Made by a program: the position numbers and the translations under genes. From Aphelenchoides besseyi (taxonomy: Eukaryota; Nematoda; Chromadorea; Rhabditida; Aphelenchoididae), in the NCBI GenBank assembly GCA_024699855.1, contig JAMPIQ010000002.1:12214001-12278000 (forward strand): a stretch of DNA of 64,000 bases. The letters run 5' to 3'. This document shows, piece by piece, positions 1 to 13,571 of the stretch (position 1 is its first letter; each line of letters begins with the position of its first letter). The notes beneath the pieces are model-generated. The model searched no databases. It was not told where the DNA came from and worked only from the letters and a program-made list of their open reading frames with translations.

Positions 1-3000
1 GACGTTCAGATTAGCCGGATATTTAATGAACAAAGTGCCGAGTTGGATGTGCATTTAGTTCAACGATGTTTGGATTACACTCCGTTCGAACAGTCCGGTT
101 AGTTGCACTTATCTTCATTTTGCTCAACACGGTATCTTAGTTGTTCATCAAACATGCGGTCAATTAGTCAAATTGGAGAAATGGCCAGATGCCACTGGTG
201 CCGATATTGTTGTGAACGACTTCATGAGCATCATTGGAGTGCAGCTCCAGGAAAACGATCGATGCGAATCGCCATTTGAAGATCGTTTAGAAAAAGCAGA
301 AAGGCGGGTGTTACTAGAAGACGAAGATGAAAACATAGAGGGTTCGACAATAATATTAAGCGAAACTGAAGTGAACGAATATCCGTCATGGGATGGTCAA
401 ATAAAAGGTAAGCAATAATGTGGACACAATTAGAGACTTGCAGGCATCGAATTGACGGCTCCTGAATTGATGCTGGTCGAAAATGATGAGAGTGCGATTC
501 AATTGATGAAAGACCTCGAACAAATTTGGTTGGTTTGGAACTCGGAACCAAAAACAAACTTTCGAAGCCAACGAACACGCGAGTTGATTGTTGGCCGACA
601 GTCAGATAAAAATTAGTTTGAATCGAACTTAACACCAATTTTAGCTTATATTTTGACAAGAAGCCAACCTGGTTATCCGACGAAAACTATGTTCAATCCA
701 CACAAAACATAAGCAACATTCTGCTTATCCATCGCATTATTTCCAATCATTTTTGGTCACAAGTTGCACCACGACTCATTTACGGGTGGTGTGGTATGAT
801 GCAAGAACAAGAGCAGATGATGATTGGAGAATTGGCCCATCGAATGGAAAATTTTTTGCGTGGAGCGTTAAAAATTAGCAAATTCGAGTTCGTTTGTATT
901 TGAACATTGATCCGAGAGCTAATTTCAGATGGACCTTACAGATTTGTGAAATACTGTTATTGAACAAAGAATGTTGGATTGATGTCCTACTCGATGACGC
1001 TCAAAAAGATCAGTTCTTCAACTCAATTGCATCGCTTCAAGCACTCTTGTTACGAGATATTGTGTACGCAAATATCGACGGTTTGATGAACGAACTCACA
1101 AATTGCAAACTGGTAACATAGAGACGAAAAGAAGGTAGAATGCGATGTTCAAATTGCAGAACAATCCTTTTTACATAAAAGTAGAGTTGGCTGATGCTAA
1201 CATTGCAAGTTACACAGCGTGGGACATAATTAAACGATTGGTTGAAATTGGAACGAATGTTGTGCGCTTTGAATGTCGTCTTTATCCTTCAATGTATCCG
1301 GAACAGAAAACATTTTCAATAGAAAGTTCGGTTATTCTCGAAAAATTCAACATCAAAAACGTGGCACCGTTCAAATTGGTAACAGAGGAACTGCATTCAA
1401 TAAAGAACGCTATGGAAACAGAAGAAAATGAGAATCGAGTTGATTATGCCATAGAAGTAGGTTGTTAAAAGCGTTGAAATCACTGCTAGTTTAGATGCAT
1501 AAGAAGTTGATTGTTCTGGAAAATCGAACGAAGATGATTTGCACCATTTGGTTTTCGGAACCCTACGAATTTGATTTTACAAACGTCAAAAACCAGTTAC
1601 TCAATTCGATGCGAGAATGCAAAAAAGTTCTGCACAATGACATTATATCTTACATTTATGGTCGAATCAAGATGTAAGTTTAACAGCGTTTCTATCAACA
1701 GATCACTGTTTCAGAATAGTTGATTACTATACGATCAGTTCACAGAAACTTTACGGAAAAGATCAATTTTCACAGATGTACAATTTAGTTGAAATTCGAG
1801 ATGTTGATTTCCCCAAAATGAAGGAAATGGTCAACAACTTGCATGCAGAGTTCTGGCGATTGACGGAACACTTCGATTTCACTGGCAATAAGCATACCTG
1901 AAATACGAGTAAAAAAGCAAGTTTAGAAGTTACGATGCAAAAATATTATCAAGCCTCGCGAACGCTCTTTCGCTTGTGTTATTTGGCAGATCTTGTGTGG
2001 CAGAAACTGCTCGTGGATCGACCTCGAATTGAACGAATAGTCTGATATTTGATTATTTATTAAGAGTGTCGCTTGATTTTAGCTAAACGATCGTTCGACA
2101 GCGATGCATTACGAAGGTGCGTTGCTTGAAGACACGTTGAAAATGAACATCAAAAAATATCGCAACTGTCACACATTCTCGGATCTTAAAATGATTTCAA
2201 ATCGTTTTCAAGAGTTGGCTTCGCGAGCTGCAAAACTTCGACACGATCATCCGGTAGTTAGCAGATGCTTAATTTCGTTGAAAAGTCGTTGTAGATTTTG
2301 GATGCTCAGCTTCAGTTGTTCAATTTGGAGGCCATGAAAATCAATTCAGAAAGCTTAATCAAACGCGTGAACATATTAGCAGAAGTGTCTACGGTCCATA
2401 AAATGATTGTCCGATTCGAAGAAACGTTCATGAACAGTCAGTTAAACGAAAACAAACATAAGTGTGATCCCAATTCCAGGTCGTGTTACAGACGTTGATT
2501 GCGGTGAAGCGAATGCGGAAGTTGCAAATCTCAATCAAAAGTTCAATCACATAAATCAGGAAATAGCTGCACAAAAGCACATTGACGAGGCTTTGAAAGA
2601 CTCACTAGATCTATTGTTTGCAAAAATCGCTAAAATCCTCGATGCTTCCAACAAAGTCCTGCCAGTTGTTAACGCATTGTGCAGTGAAGGAATGAAATTA
2701 CGACATTGGGATAAAGTAATCACAAAATTAAGAGTTCCTATAACGATCGTTTTCAGATACTTTCTGGAGTGAATTTGAATGAAAATGCGAAAGACGAACT
2801 GTTGGTTAAGGATTTGCTTAAGATGGAATTAGTCGAAGAAGCTGAAAAGTGCGAGGAAGTGAGCAATTTGGCCAACAAAGAAATGATTCTCGAAGAGGCG
2901 TTGGATGCAATGAAACAACAATGGAATGATGTTACCGTCGAATATGTTCAAAATTCAACTACCGTACGACCAATATTGATAGTGAGTTATTGTCAAAATG

Positions 3001-6000
3001 TTTAGGGGATACCGGAGATGAATGTAAAAAACGAAATAGTTGTGTTCATTGAAGAACAAATAATCAAGACTCAAATGAACATCTCTTCTCCGTTCGCAAC
3101 TGCAATGTTACCGGTTCTAAAAGATTGGCTGCAACGACTTCAACGTCTACAAAGCACTGTTGATACCTATCGTAAATGCATAAGCAAATGGACGTATTTG
3201 GAACCGTTGTTCGGCGCTGAAGACATCGCTTATCAGATGCCAGGAGAATGGCGAATATTTCAAGAAGTGAGCACGAAGTGGCGAAGTTTAAACGAAAAAA
3301 TGGTCAGTTAGTCGAAGATCTGTTTAAAACGACAGACAAACGTTTTAGTGCAAGATCTCAAAGTTTTTTGATTTGTCCGAAGTCAATTATACGAAAGAAT
3401 TTACGGACATTCTCGAAACGTTTCAACGAATTCAACGGGGATTCGATTCTTATTTACAGAAGCGGAAACTCAACTATCCCCGGTAGTTAGAATAGCACTG
3501 TTAGACAAACAAAATCCAAGTTTTAGATTGTATTTCTTGTCGAATAATGAGCTTTTGGAAATGCTTTCTCGTTCACAGAATCCCGAACACATTCAACCCT
3601 ACTTGTTCAAAATGTTCTCATCGATCTACAGCATGGAGTGCAAAAACCGCTCCGAAATCACGGCTGTTTTCAGTGAACACGGTGAAAAGTTCAAGCTTTC
3701 AAAAGCAATCAACATCAATCATTTCAAGGTATTTGAAGGATGTGATGAGCTTAAAGCGTGTATTTAGCGTCACGTCGACAAATGGCTCGTCGAACTTGAA
3801 CGCCAAATCAAACAAACCGTGAAAGCGAAATTGAAGAATATAATGCGTTTGTGTGGTTCTGAGTTACCGTCGATTTACGATCTAGTCGGTGAACACGGCG
3901 CTCAAACGGTGCTTCTTCATTGCCGACTTGTTTACACACAAAAGATAGAAGATGCTATTGTGAACTCCAAACTAACTGATGTTGACAACGAGTTTGAGGC
4001 GTACATCAACAAACTGCAGAAACATCAACCCGATAGCAACGAAGAACAATTGATCATCGAAAATCTTCTAATTGAAATCAGCGATCAACGTCAGATTCTA
4101 AACCATCTAATTAGCGTCAATTGCAAATCGGTGCACTCTTACGAATGGACGTCACAATTACGATACTATTGGAGTAACGATAATCTTTTCATTCGAGTTT
4201 ACAACTTGAACGTTCTCTACGGCTATGAATACTACAGTATTCAGGCACCGTTTGTGATGACTCCGATTATTCGCAAAGTTCATCGGTAAGAGAGCAAACA
4301 AGAAGCGTTGATTCGTGAACTTCTAGAGAACTCATGACATTTCAATCGCAAGGATACGCCGGTATGTTGAAGGGTCCGGCAGCCACAGGAAAAAGTGAAT
4401 CGGTTAAAGAGCTAGCAAAAATCTTAGGTAAAATATTTCGTACGAATTTATGACACTAAAATTCAGGTAATTTCTTTGTCGTCTTCAATTGTTCACCTCA
4501 AGTTGACCGTCTACAACTCGAAGATTTGATCTGTGGAACAGTTCTTTCCGGAACAACTTTATGTCTGGATGAGTTCAATCGACTATCCGAGGAGGACATG
4601 GCCTGGTTTGCAAGTCATATGCTCGGAATATACCAAGCACAGTTATCAGGTTTATCGACGTTTGCCTATAGCTATATGGTTGAATTCAGGGAATGCCAAA
4701 TATCGTATTCGGAATCTACAGTTGAACGTCTCTAAAACCGCCTCTTTCTATCTTACGATAAATCCAAAATTTCTTGCTCGTTCTTCGTTGCCCGCAAATA
4801 TCTACTCCATTGTGCGTGGTATTTCAATGGACGTTGCCGATATCAATTCGATTGCGAGCGCTTATCTACTTCTAGCAGGCTTTAAACAAGCCCAAAAGTG
4901 AGTGATGAAGAACAAGAATGCAGGTCAAATTGATTGTAGAACAACAACAATGATCGTAAATGTTTTTGAGCAGTGTCAAGCTTTGCTATCACCAATGCAT
5001 CACTACGATTTTCATTTGCGTACGGCGCTTGCAACAGTAACCGAAGCGGTTGCCTTGAAAACTGGAACAGCAGATGAATTGGAAATTGTAGGACGAGCGA
5101 TACGATATGTCCTAACTCCTTATATTGTTAACTCGGTAAGCTTTTCTGACAAAATTACGTTATCCCACGACATTTAACAGGATATCAGTGCATTTGATCG
5201 TATTGTTGTTTCTGCTATTCCGCAATCGAAGAAGAATGATTTCGATGAAGCCACTAAAAAGATTATCGTTAAGACAATTGAAGAAATGAATTTAGTTCCA
5301 AATGAGAAGTTTGTTGACGTTTGTTTCGAGGTTCGTTTAAATTCGTTTTATATTTTCGATAAGAGTCAGTCCATGTGTAAACTTACTAGGTTCGATTTAT
5401 GCTTCGACAAACTTGAATGTTTTAATTATCAATTCGTTTAGATCTTCCATCTTTCTCGACACCGTCAGGCGTTTATCTTACTTGGACGTTCATTAACTGG
5501 CAAGAGCACGGCAATCAAAGTCGTAAAACGAGTATTGAAACTGTGTGCTTCGATCAACTGTCGAGTTTTCAAGTTCAATCCCAGTCAAATGGACAGTGAT
5601 TTTCTCTATGGACATTACGACGGCACACGTTTGGATTGGGTCCCCGGTCTACTGGCTCAAAAACTTATGGTTAAATTGGAAGATGATGAAGAAGGATGGT
5701 TGATTTTGGACGGTGTGATAGACTCCATTTGGGTTGAATCAATGAACAGTCTTTTTGATAGCAACAAAAAAGTAAACAAAATGAACTTTGATTTAAACTA
5801 AAGCTTTTTGTTTAGTTATGTTTGGGTAATGGCGAGACAGTTCCGTTGAAACCGAATATTCGAATTTTGTTTGAGTGTGATACATTGGAACGAGTAGCGC
5901 CAAGTACAGTCAGTCGATGTCAAGTTATTTATTTCGATGAAGAACTTGTTTGTTACACGTTTCTCGACTAATATTGCAATATTTTTGCAGAATCCACTTT

Positions 6001-9000
6001 CAACTTGGAACAAATTTTTACCCTCTTCTTCGATTAGCCAAATCTCAGAGCTGCTTGAATCGCCAATCATGGACAGATTTTTGCTCAAGAAATTGTTTTT
6101 GGAGCGCTCTACTCGACTCTTCGAGATTTACAAAAACTATGATAGCCAAGACAAGAACTTGTGCTCCTTCGTTTTATTCAATTCGACTGCAACGATTTGT
6201 GATCCTCAAAGACACATCAAATGGATGAGCAGAGTATGTTTCCAATCTTTTTTTTGTTCTAATTTAGGTCTTTTTAGCATGATATGAAAGCCGAGACTAT
6301 ATATTCCAGCTTTCCCACGATCATTGGTCAGTGGACAAGTTTTGAACAATACGAAGGCGAAGAACTCCGGACGCATTTTACGAAGACGTTGATTAAACAG
6401 TTGGTTCACTTTGGTAATTTTATGGTAACCATCTACGGACATCACGGACGTGGAAGAACAAAGTTTCTAGAACAAATCGTGAAAACTTTCGAAACAGATC
6501 GGTAGGTTTTTTGATCGTAGAATAATTTTTTAAGAGATTTAGTTGGGAAGTTCATTTGCTAGATTTATCAGCAAAGATGCAGACACGCGATTTGTTGAGC
6601 ACGATTCTCAGCTGCAATCTAATACGGTGAGGATAATTAGTTGTGTTAATGCTTTGGATATTCAAGAATGCATTCAAATCACTACACAGGTCAAGGGGAG
6701 AAGTCAATTTTGATTGTTCTAAAAGGACTGGAACAATTGAAGCATTCGAGTTCCAACAGCACCTACGAGTTCTTTCGTTCATTCTATGATTTCGGTCGTG
6801 TTTTGACAACTAATGGAGAGAGTATTCGCTTTTCGGGTGTAGTAAGTGTCTTGCAGTATACACAAACGTAATTCATAACATTCAGCATTTTTTGGCCGAT
6901 TTTACTACCGATGTGAAGTCTCCATATCGATTAACGGTTCCCGATCGTTTCAAACGCTATATATTTCCGTTTTACTTTGAAGAGACAGTAATCTTAAATC
7001 GATTTCTAATCTTCAGTTCTTTGTTTTAAGGAAAATGCTCCGAATTATCTTTGTGATTCGTATATCAATCAATTCAAACCCGAACCACCGATTGAATCTA
7101 AGAAGACAAACACTGAAGGCTCATTGTTTCAGGAACCGATTGACGAATTTCGAGATGATATCATCGGTGAAATGCAAGCCGCTTGTCACGATATGCAACC
7201 AGAAGTCTATCCGCTTTGTTGCAAGTAAGTTAATCGACAGAAGCTCGTTTGATTAACTTGCAGGTATATCAATTACGTTAAAAGCTTTGGGTTGAACGAG
7301 GAAATCGAAAAAGGTCATGCACTACTACCGAGTTATGTTGTTCGATTCTCTGAAGACGAGAGACCGACTGTATTTGAAGCTCATAGGTTGGAAAAGAAGT
7401 TACGCGAAATAATTTCACAGTTAGTTTTAATTTTGGATTAATTTGAAAATTTTGTTTCAGAACAAGAAACATCGAGCCCGAAAAAGTGAATTTACACGAG
7501 TATATGGTACGAAAATTCGCCTTCTTGCACAAGGCAATAACTATGCCCTTCGACGGTCACTGTATTATGATTGGTGAAGCAGAGAACAGAGCTGCAGACG
7601 TTTGCGAAATGGTCGCTAATGCAACTGGTTGTTATTACGAGACAGCACTCCCACAAATCACGGAAATCTATTGGCGCGAAACAATTATCAAAGTAATGAA
7701 CCTAAAAGTTGATTTCGCTGATTACGAAACTTTTTTTCAGATTGTTCGTATGTGTTTGACCGAAAATCGCAAAATACTTTTATTCATCAGCGACGATCTT
7801 CATACGGAAAATGGCTTTGAACAAATTCTATCTGATCTCTGTGTCATAATGAACAATGGCGGATTGCCTCTACGGTTGTTTGGACAACAACAAACTTCGA
7901 TTGCTCGTTCGGGAGCAGGTGAAACGTTCGATAATCGCGGTACAGCGAATACGGCGGCACAAAGCATGGAATGGACCCAACGAATGAATGTGTCTCACAA
8001 GCTTCGAACACAATTGCACATCGTGTTGTCGATGTCCCGACGTTCTGTAATGGAATACAACGCGCAATTCTATCAACTTTTCCATTACGCACTGGTTGTC
8101 AATATGGACAACTGGATGAGAGACGACATGATTTCGTTTTGCAGAACATCTCTGTCGCTCGACTGCGGATTAACAAAGGAAGAAGTGAGTGAAGTCGACG
8201 AGATAAAACTGACAATTTTTAGATCATTTTCTGTGTAGAAGACATAATGAATGTTTACGATGTAATGATGGAATTAAGGTAAACATTCTGCTCTTACAAT
8301 CTAGAGTTTCTATTGTACAGCAATCGATATGATCATTCGGATTTCATTTCTTTTGTTCAAACCTATTGTCATATGATCAAACGAAAGAAAAATCAAATTG
8401 AAACGATGGAGACTCGGTAACTTGAAAGTTCAGAATTTAGAAGTGATGTTGTTTACAGCTATAAAACCGGAGTACAAAAACTCAACAAAGCGAATGAACA
8501 AATGAACTTTCTACAAGAGGAACTCATTCGCCTTCAGCCTGAGCTGGTTCGCACCTCATTGGAGACAACGTAGAGCTTAAATTTATAGAAAAATAGAAAC
8601 TTGTATTTTAGAGTTTTGATGAGTACAATCGAACGAGAAACAATCGAAATCGAAAACGCACGTGAAGTAGTGGCAGCAAATGAGTTTAAAGCGAATGAAA
8701 CGGCAACAAGAGCGCAAGCATTAAAAGTACTCACTCAACATTTGCATTCGTTTATTCATTCAAATGTTTAGGTCGAATGTCAACAAGAGCTTGCTGAAGC
8801 GTTACCAGCTCTTGAATCGGCTGTAGAAGCGCTAGAAATCTTGAATCAACGAGATATCAGCACACTTAAAACAATGAGAAACCCACCGCAAGCAGTACGC
8901 ATATGTTTGGAAGCTGTTTGTATTCTGCTTGGAGAAAAACCTACACGAGTTAAAGACGTTGGTATTACGTGCTTATCTGTGATTTACTTTGATTTCTAGA

Positions 9001-12000
9001 CGGGACGTAGTGGTAAAGCAAAGTACGATTATTGGCCAACGGCACTCAAAATGTTGTCGGACATTCATTTTCTTAGTCGAATACGAAGTTTTCAAAAAGA
9101 CAAAGTTCCTCCTAATGTCATGAAAATAATTAGAACGTAGGTAATGTAGATAAATTATAAAATGTGAAGCTGTTTTCTAGAAACTACATACCAAAACCCG
9201 AGTTCAATCCCGAATACATACGAGCTGTGAGTGAACATGTTTCATTGGAGAATTAGATTGATCGTTTAGACATCGTTAGCAGCAACAGGTTTATGTTTGT
9301 GGGTACGAGCAATCGACACATACGAACGGGTATCAAAGATTGTTGAACCGAAAAAACAGAAACTCAAAAAAGCTGAGATGATAGTCAAGCACAACATGAA
9401 GCAATTGGAAGCAAGAAGAAAGGCTCTACAAGTTTATTTCCTTGTATAAGAACAATTATAATCTGGCTTTAGGATGTGACAGAAAGATTACAAGGGCTGA
9501 GTGATAAGTTCAGTCAAATGAGTCAAAAAAAGCAAGATCTACAGAATCAAATTCAAGTTTGCGAAACGAAGGTCAATCGTGCTATTCGATTGCTAAACGC
9601 TCTAGGTGATTAGAACAGAAAATGTGAAGATCAAATGTATTATTGTAGGCAGTGAACGAAGTCGATGGGAAAGTAATATTGAGCACTTGCAAAAAGAAAC
9701 CGGAACATATCGACGCACAGTATTGGTCGGAGCAGCAATCATTGCCTATCTGGGAAATGTTGAATATGGCTTTCGAAAAGTGAACAATTTTCATTATACA
9801 AATATTTCAGTTTCTTTCAGATGGCAGTTTCACGTATTCTACAGAACTGTGCAATGAGCGAAGGCTTTTCAATGCGATCGATTCTCAATCACACGTCTAT
9901 TTTATGTGTTGAGAAAAAAGAAAAGACAATAGAAACATACGTGATTATCGACTACGCACAGAAAGTGCCATTTATCATTGATCCACATGGAGAATCGAAT
10001 CGAATGTTGCCGCGATTGTTGGGAGATAAAATGGTTGTTCTTGATTTGATTCAACGAGATATTCTCGACGAGGTGGTGACCGCCGTTAATGAGGGAAAGA
10101 CGTTGATTTTGGATAATGTCTCCGAACCTCTTCCTTTATTTGTAATCCAACTGTTGAAACCGAAATTGATTGTGGACAAAGAATCTGGTCAAAAAGTGAG
10201 TGGAAATGGATTGAACTTCTGTCTAATCGTTTTTAGCACATACAAATTGAACATCACTTTTGTCATTATCACAAAGATTTCCGATTGTATCTTCGTTCAG
10301 ATCGCATGGAACGAGGATTTGGTGTTGAGTTCTTTAAAAATGTGAGTTAATCTTCGTGATGTTTAAATGTTTTCAGTTTAAGGTTTGTGTTGTAAACATA
10401 TCGTTAGGCCAAAGTGTTATAGAAGAAAACGTAATGGACTTGTTTCTGGACGTCAATGTGACCGAATTGAATAGTAAACGCGATGAATTGAGTACGGAGA
10501 GAGCAAAGTGATTCGAGTTGCCATCAAAAAACGATCAGTTTCGTTTAGATGTTTGATTCAATTAGACCAATTAGAAGAGAAGATCTTGGACGTTCTCGGA
10601 AAAAGCAAGGATCTAGACAACGACCGAGTGGTTGAAATGTTGGGTGGTGTGCGCGAGCTTTCTTCGGCTTGTGATGCAAGAACCCTAGAGCTGAATGCCG
10701 TCGAAGAGCAACTTTCTCGATATCGTTTACGTTACGTAGAATTGTCCAAATTTACGGCTCGGCTCATTTATATGTCTATGAGTTTGTCGAAATTGTCACC
10801 ATTTTATTTACGTAACTTGAGGTTCTACTTTGATATCTTTAAAGAGGTGACCGGACATTTTCGTCAACTCTGTAACTATTTATTTTAAGGCAGTTAGTGG
10901 CGAGCAAAAGTTGTTCAAAGAGACCAAAATTGAGCCATTGAAGCAGAAAGTTCTACACGCATTTCGGAGCAAGATCATGAACTCGTTGTTCAGTGAACAT
11001 CGGTCAGTCTTTGATTTTGTGACCCAAAATTCCATTAGCTACAACGAGTAAGTGAATTTGATAAGTTCAGAAATATGCTCGTAGTATCAAGCGAATGACC
11101 GACAAAGACTTCCTACAAAAGTTCACTAGACATGTTGACCCTACCGATCTGAATCTACGAGAAATCGTTTTTTCGGCCGACGCTCGTATCCCAATTGCAA
11201 TGCTTTTGAATTCCCAATCGACTTATGTTATACGTAACATCTACACGTTTTCCGAGCAGATGGCTCGTGATTCACCGGTTAATCCGCTAGATCCGATGCA
11301 CAATCAAAATCGAATCCACTTAATTCCAACCGACAGCATCGCAAATTTTGATTGGAAGTATTGTCTCGAAGATGACCAGTGGTTTATCATACAAAACTGT
11401 CAATTATTGAACAACGATCAGCTTGCTCAATTGGAGACATTGATCGATCAGGTTAACCCAATGATTTTAAGTCTGTTTATGTTGAGTTTAGATTGCGAAT
11501 TGTGAGTCGCGTAAAGAAAACTTCCGAATGTTCGTTATAATCTATCCGGAGAGTGGAGAAGCTCGTCATTCACTCTTGGGTCGCTGTCAAGTTGTGACCG
11601 TCGATGACAACTACTCGCTGAAAGGCTTTTTGATTTATTGCTATTCAACCATATCGCCAATGACTTTGCATGAGAAACTGGAAACGGTAAATCCAAACAA
11701 AAAAACAACAACTAGTTGCTACAGGCCGGTCGAAAGGAGCTTCTCTATCGTCTTTGTTGTTTTCATTATTGTCTAGTCGAGCGAAGTAAGTACGGATTCT
11801 TTGGATGGACCGGTTCGTTTCGCGTGTCAACGGTCAATTTAGATTCGGCAGTTAATTTGTTCAAAGTACAGAGCCGATTTGTTTAGTTCGTTAACTCTTT
11901 AGTTTAGGATTTGTGTGATCGATGGTCAGAAATCAATTTCAATTTACTGCGCAGCAACGTTCTCGAAGTTGCGTACTTGAGTGATGTTGCTTCAGAACAC

Positions 12001-12994
12001 GATCTCAAAGTTTTTCGTGTGTTGGCCCAATGGATTTTTGTTGGTCTGAACAAATACGACAATCGTATAATTACTACAATGTACCTTAAAAGTTACAACG
12101 TCACAGTGGAGAAAATGATCGAACAGATTAAGAGCACCAATCTTCCGAAAGATATCGTGTTGTCGGGACTAAACGAAAAGGTGGCTCGGTCGTTCAAGTG
12201 CCGTAAAACGCTAGACGTCAAGGAAACAATTAAGAACTTACTGAGAGACAACACTGAAATTGAAACGACACAAATACTTGAAGTTCCAACAACCGAAGAT
12301 TTACAAATCAGTTTGTCCGAAGAGGTCAATTCCACGAGTCACGAAGGAATTAACCACTGTATTGAAAACGAAGTACACGCATTGGAGCAAACGAGATTAT
12401 TTCCAGAACGGTTGAAATACTTCCTACTTATTCTTTAGGTTCTAAATTGCTTTCAGATTGCACTACCTTAAAAATCTGTTAGCAAGTGGTCTGCCAGTAC
12501 GTCGAGTTGAATTGCAGCATTTGGATCGACCACAAGCGATATTGGAACAACTAAAACAAATCTACTCAAAAAAACATCGAATTAACATCGATGAAGTGAG
12601 CTAAAAAGACGATTCTTCGGCGTTCTAACAACGCGAATTTTAGCTCTCTTGTTACGGAACGTTAAAACTACCGAATGCGAGTGGTGACAGCGTTCAGTTC
12701 ACAGGCTGCTACATTTGTTGCGGTAGTTATAATTCCGATTACAATTGTCTTCAAGAAGCAGAACGTAGTTTCGAAGTCGTGGAAACAGTGTGGATTATGG
12801 TTCGAAGAAAACAGAACGTTAACGTTCGTACGGATTCGATTTCCGTTCCACTTTATCATGAGAACGCGTCTCGTCAATTCGTTCATTTGATCAACGTTGA
12901 ATTGGACACAAATCTTCCGGAAAATCATTGGCTTTTACGCGGAGTCAAAATGTCGTCTGTGCGGCCTTTCAACCTCGATTCTGCTTTGATTTAA
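1..12994 (+). CDS. Axonemal-type dynein heavy chain, 5'-partial (multi-exon)
   Basis: A minus-end-directed microtubule motor heavy chain. The window opens inside its tail/linker; the end is supported by a typical dynein C-terminus (NHWLLRGV) before a stop at 12992-12994. Landmarks in order: AAA1 Walker A GPAATGKSE (about 4373-4399) and Walker B LCLDEFNRL; AAA2 P-loop GRSLTGKST (about 5484-5510) and WLILDGVIDSIWVESMNSL; AAA3 P-loop GHHGRGRT (6437-6460); AAA4 IGEAENRA (about 7570-7596); stalk coiled coil from about 8340; a microtubule-binding region with NPPQAVRICLEAV and GLCLWVRAIDTYERV (about 8880-9330); return coiled coil; AAA5 and AAA6; and a C-terminal segment with LLYRLCCFHYCLVERSKYG. The GLC-WV-A-D-Y motif and stalk resemble single-headed inner-arm axonemal dyneins more than cytoplasmic dynein 1 or 2. 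AAA3 has Arg in place of the Walker A Lys, and AAA4 lacks a P-loop. Dozens of short introns interrupt it; I did not fix every exon, and cannot exclude a local lesion in the 5' 3 kb. Confidence 0.93.
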
Positions 12995-13162
12995 TAGTCA
13001 GTTGCAGACTGGAAGGTGACAATTTAATTTCCACTGTGGTCCAATAGCAAGTTGTTTAGTCTCGAAAGGATTCGAACATGCTTTTTGAATTCATCGACTT
13101 AAGAGTACACACCTTCGAGTATTTTTGCAGCTTCTTGTTTATCCCAACATGAACACTCCGAA

Positions 13163-13168
13163 AATAAA
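13163..13168 (+). terminator. Polyadenylation signal of the dynein gene
   Basis: A canonical AATAAA lies about 170 nt after the dynein stop codon and well before the next start codon. It is the only such hexamer I noted in this short spacer. Confidence 0.5.
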
Positions 13169-13547
13169 TTCGTTTCGTGCTTAGAAGATCGTACACCGAC
13201 TTGTTAATTATTCAAAATGTAAAGACATTTATCAAAACTTTCGTATTGAAAATTACTCGCGAATTAATGGAATACTTAAAATCAGGTGGCGTTTCGATTT
13301 TCGAATTGTCACTCATGAGTTAAACGGATTATTTCACCATAACCTGAGGTCCGTAGAAGAAAGACAGTTAGCCGTGAAAGCACAACTTTTCGACCTCGAA
13401 TCTACGCGACCGCCTTTTCATTTTCCTGGAAGGAGCTGAAGTCGAAGTGTGTCGTGAAAAGTTCACAAGTAATTGCGATAAACTTTGATTGTATCCTTGA
13501 CGTCGATTAAATTTAAGATTACTAGCCGGTCTACCGCTACTCTTAGC

Positions 13548-13571
13548 ATGGCTGCCAAAAATGGATGTTGA
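13548..13571 (+). other. Overlapping upstream ORF at the bHLH start
   Basis: The first ATG after an acceptor-like CTACTCTTAG opens a 7-codon frame that stops at 13569-13571, overlapping the main ATG at 13561 in another frame. If the mRNA includes it, it should lower initiation at the main start. The TTAG just before it (13543-13546) could instead be a leader-intron or trans-splice acceptor. Confidence 0.4.

Noticed and set aside
10201..10345. Apparent in-frame stops and frame changes through the dynein gene as evidence of a pseudogene
   Set aside because: Where I worked the joins through (AAA1, the stalk, the C-terminus), each break falls in a short intron with good GT and AG signals and conserved dynein residues on both sides. 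The 5' 3 kb was not fully resolved.
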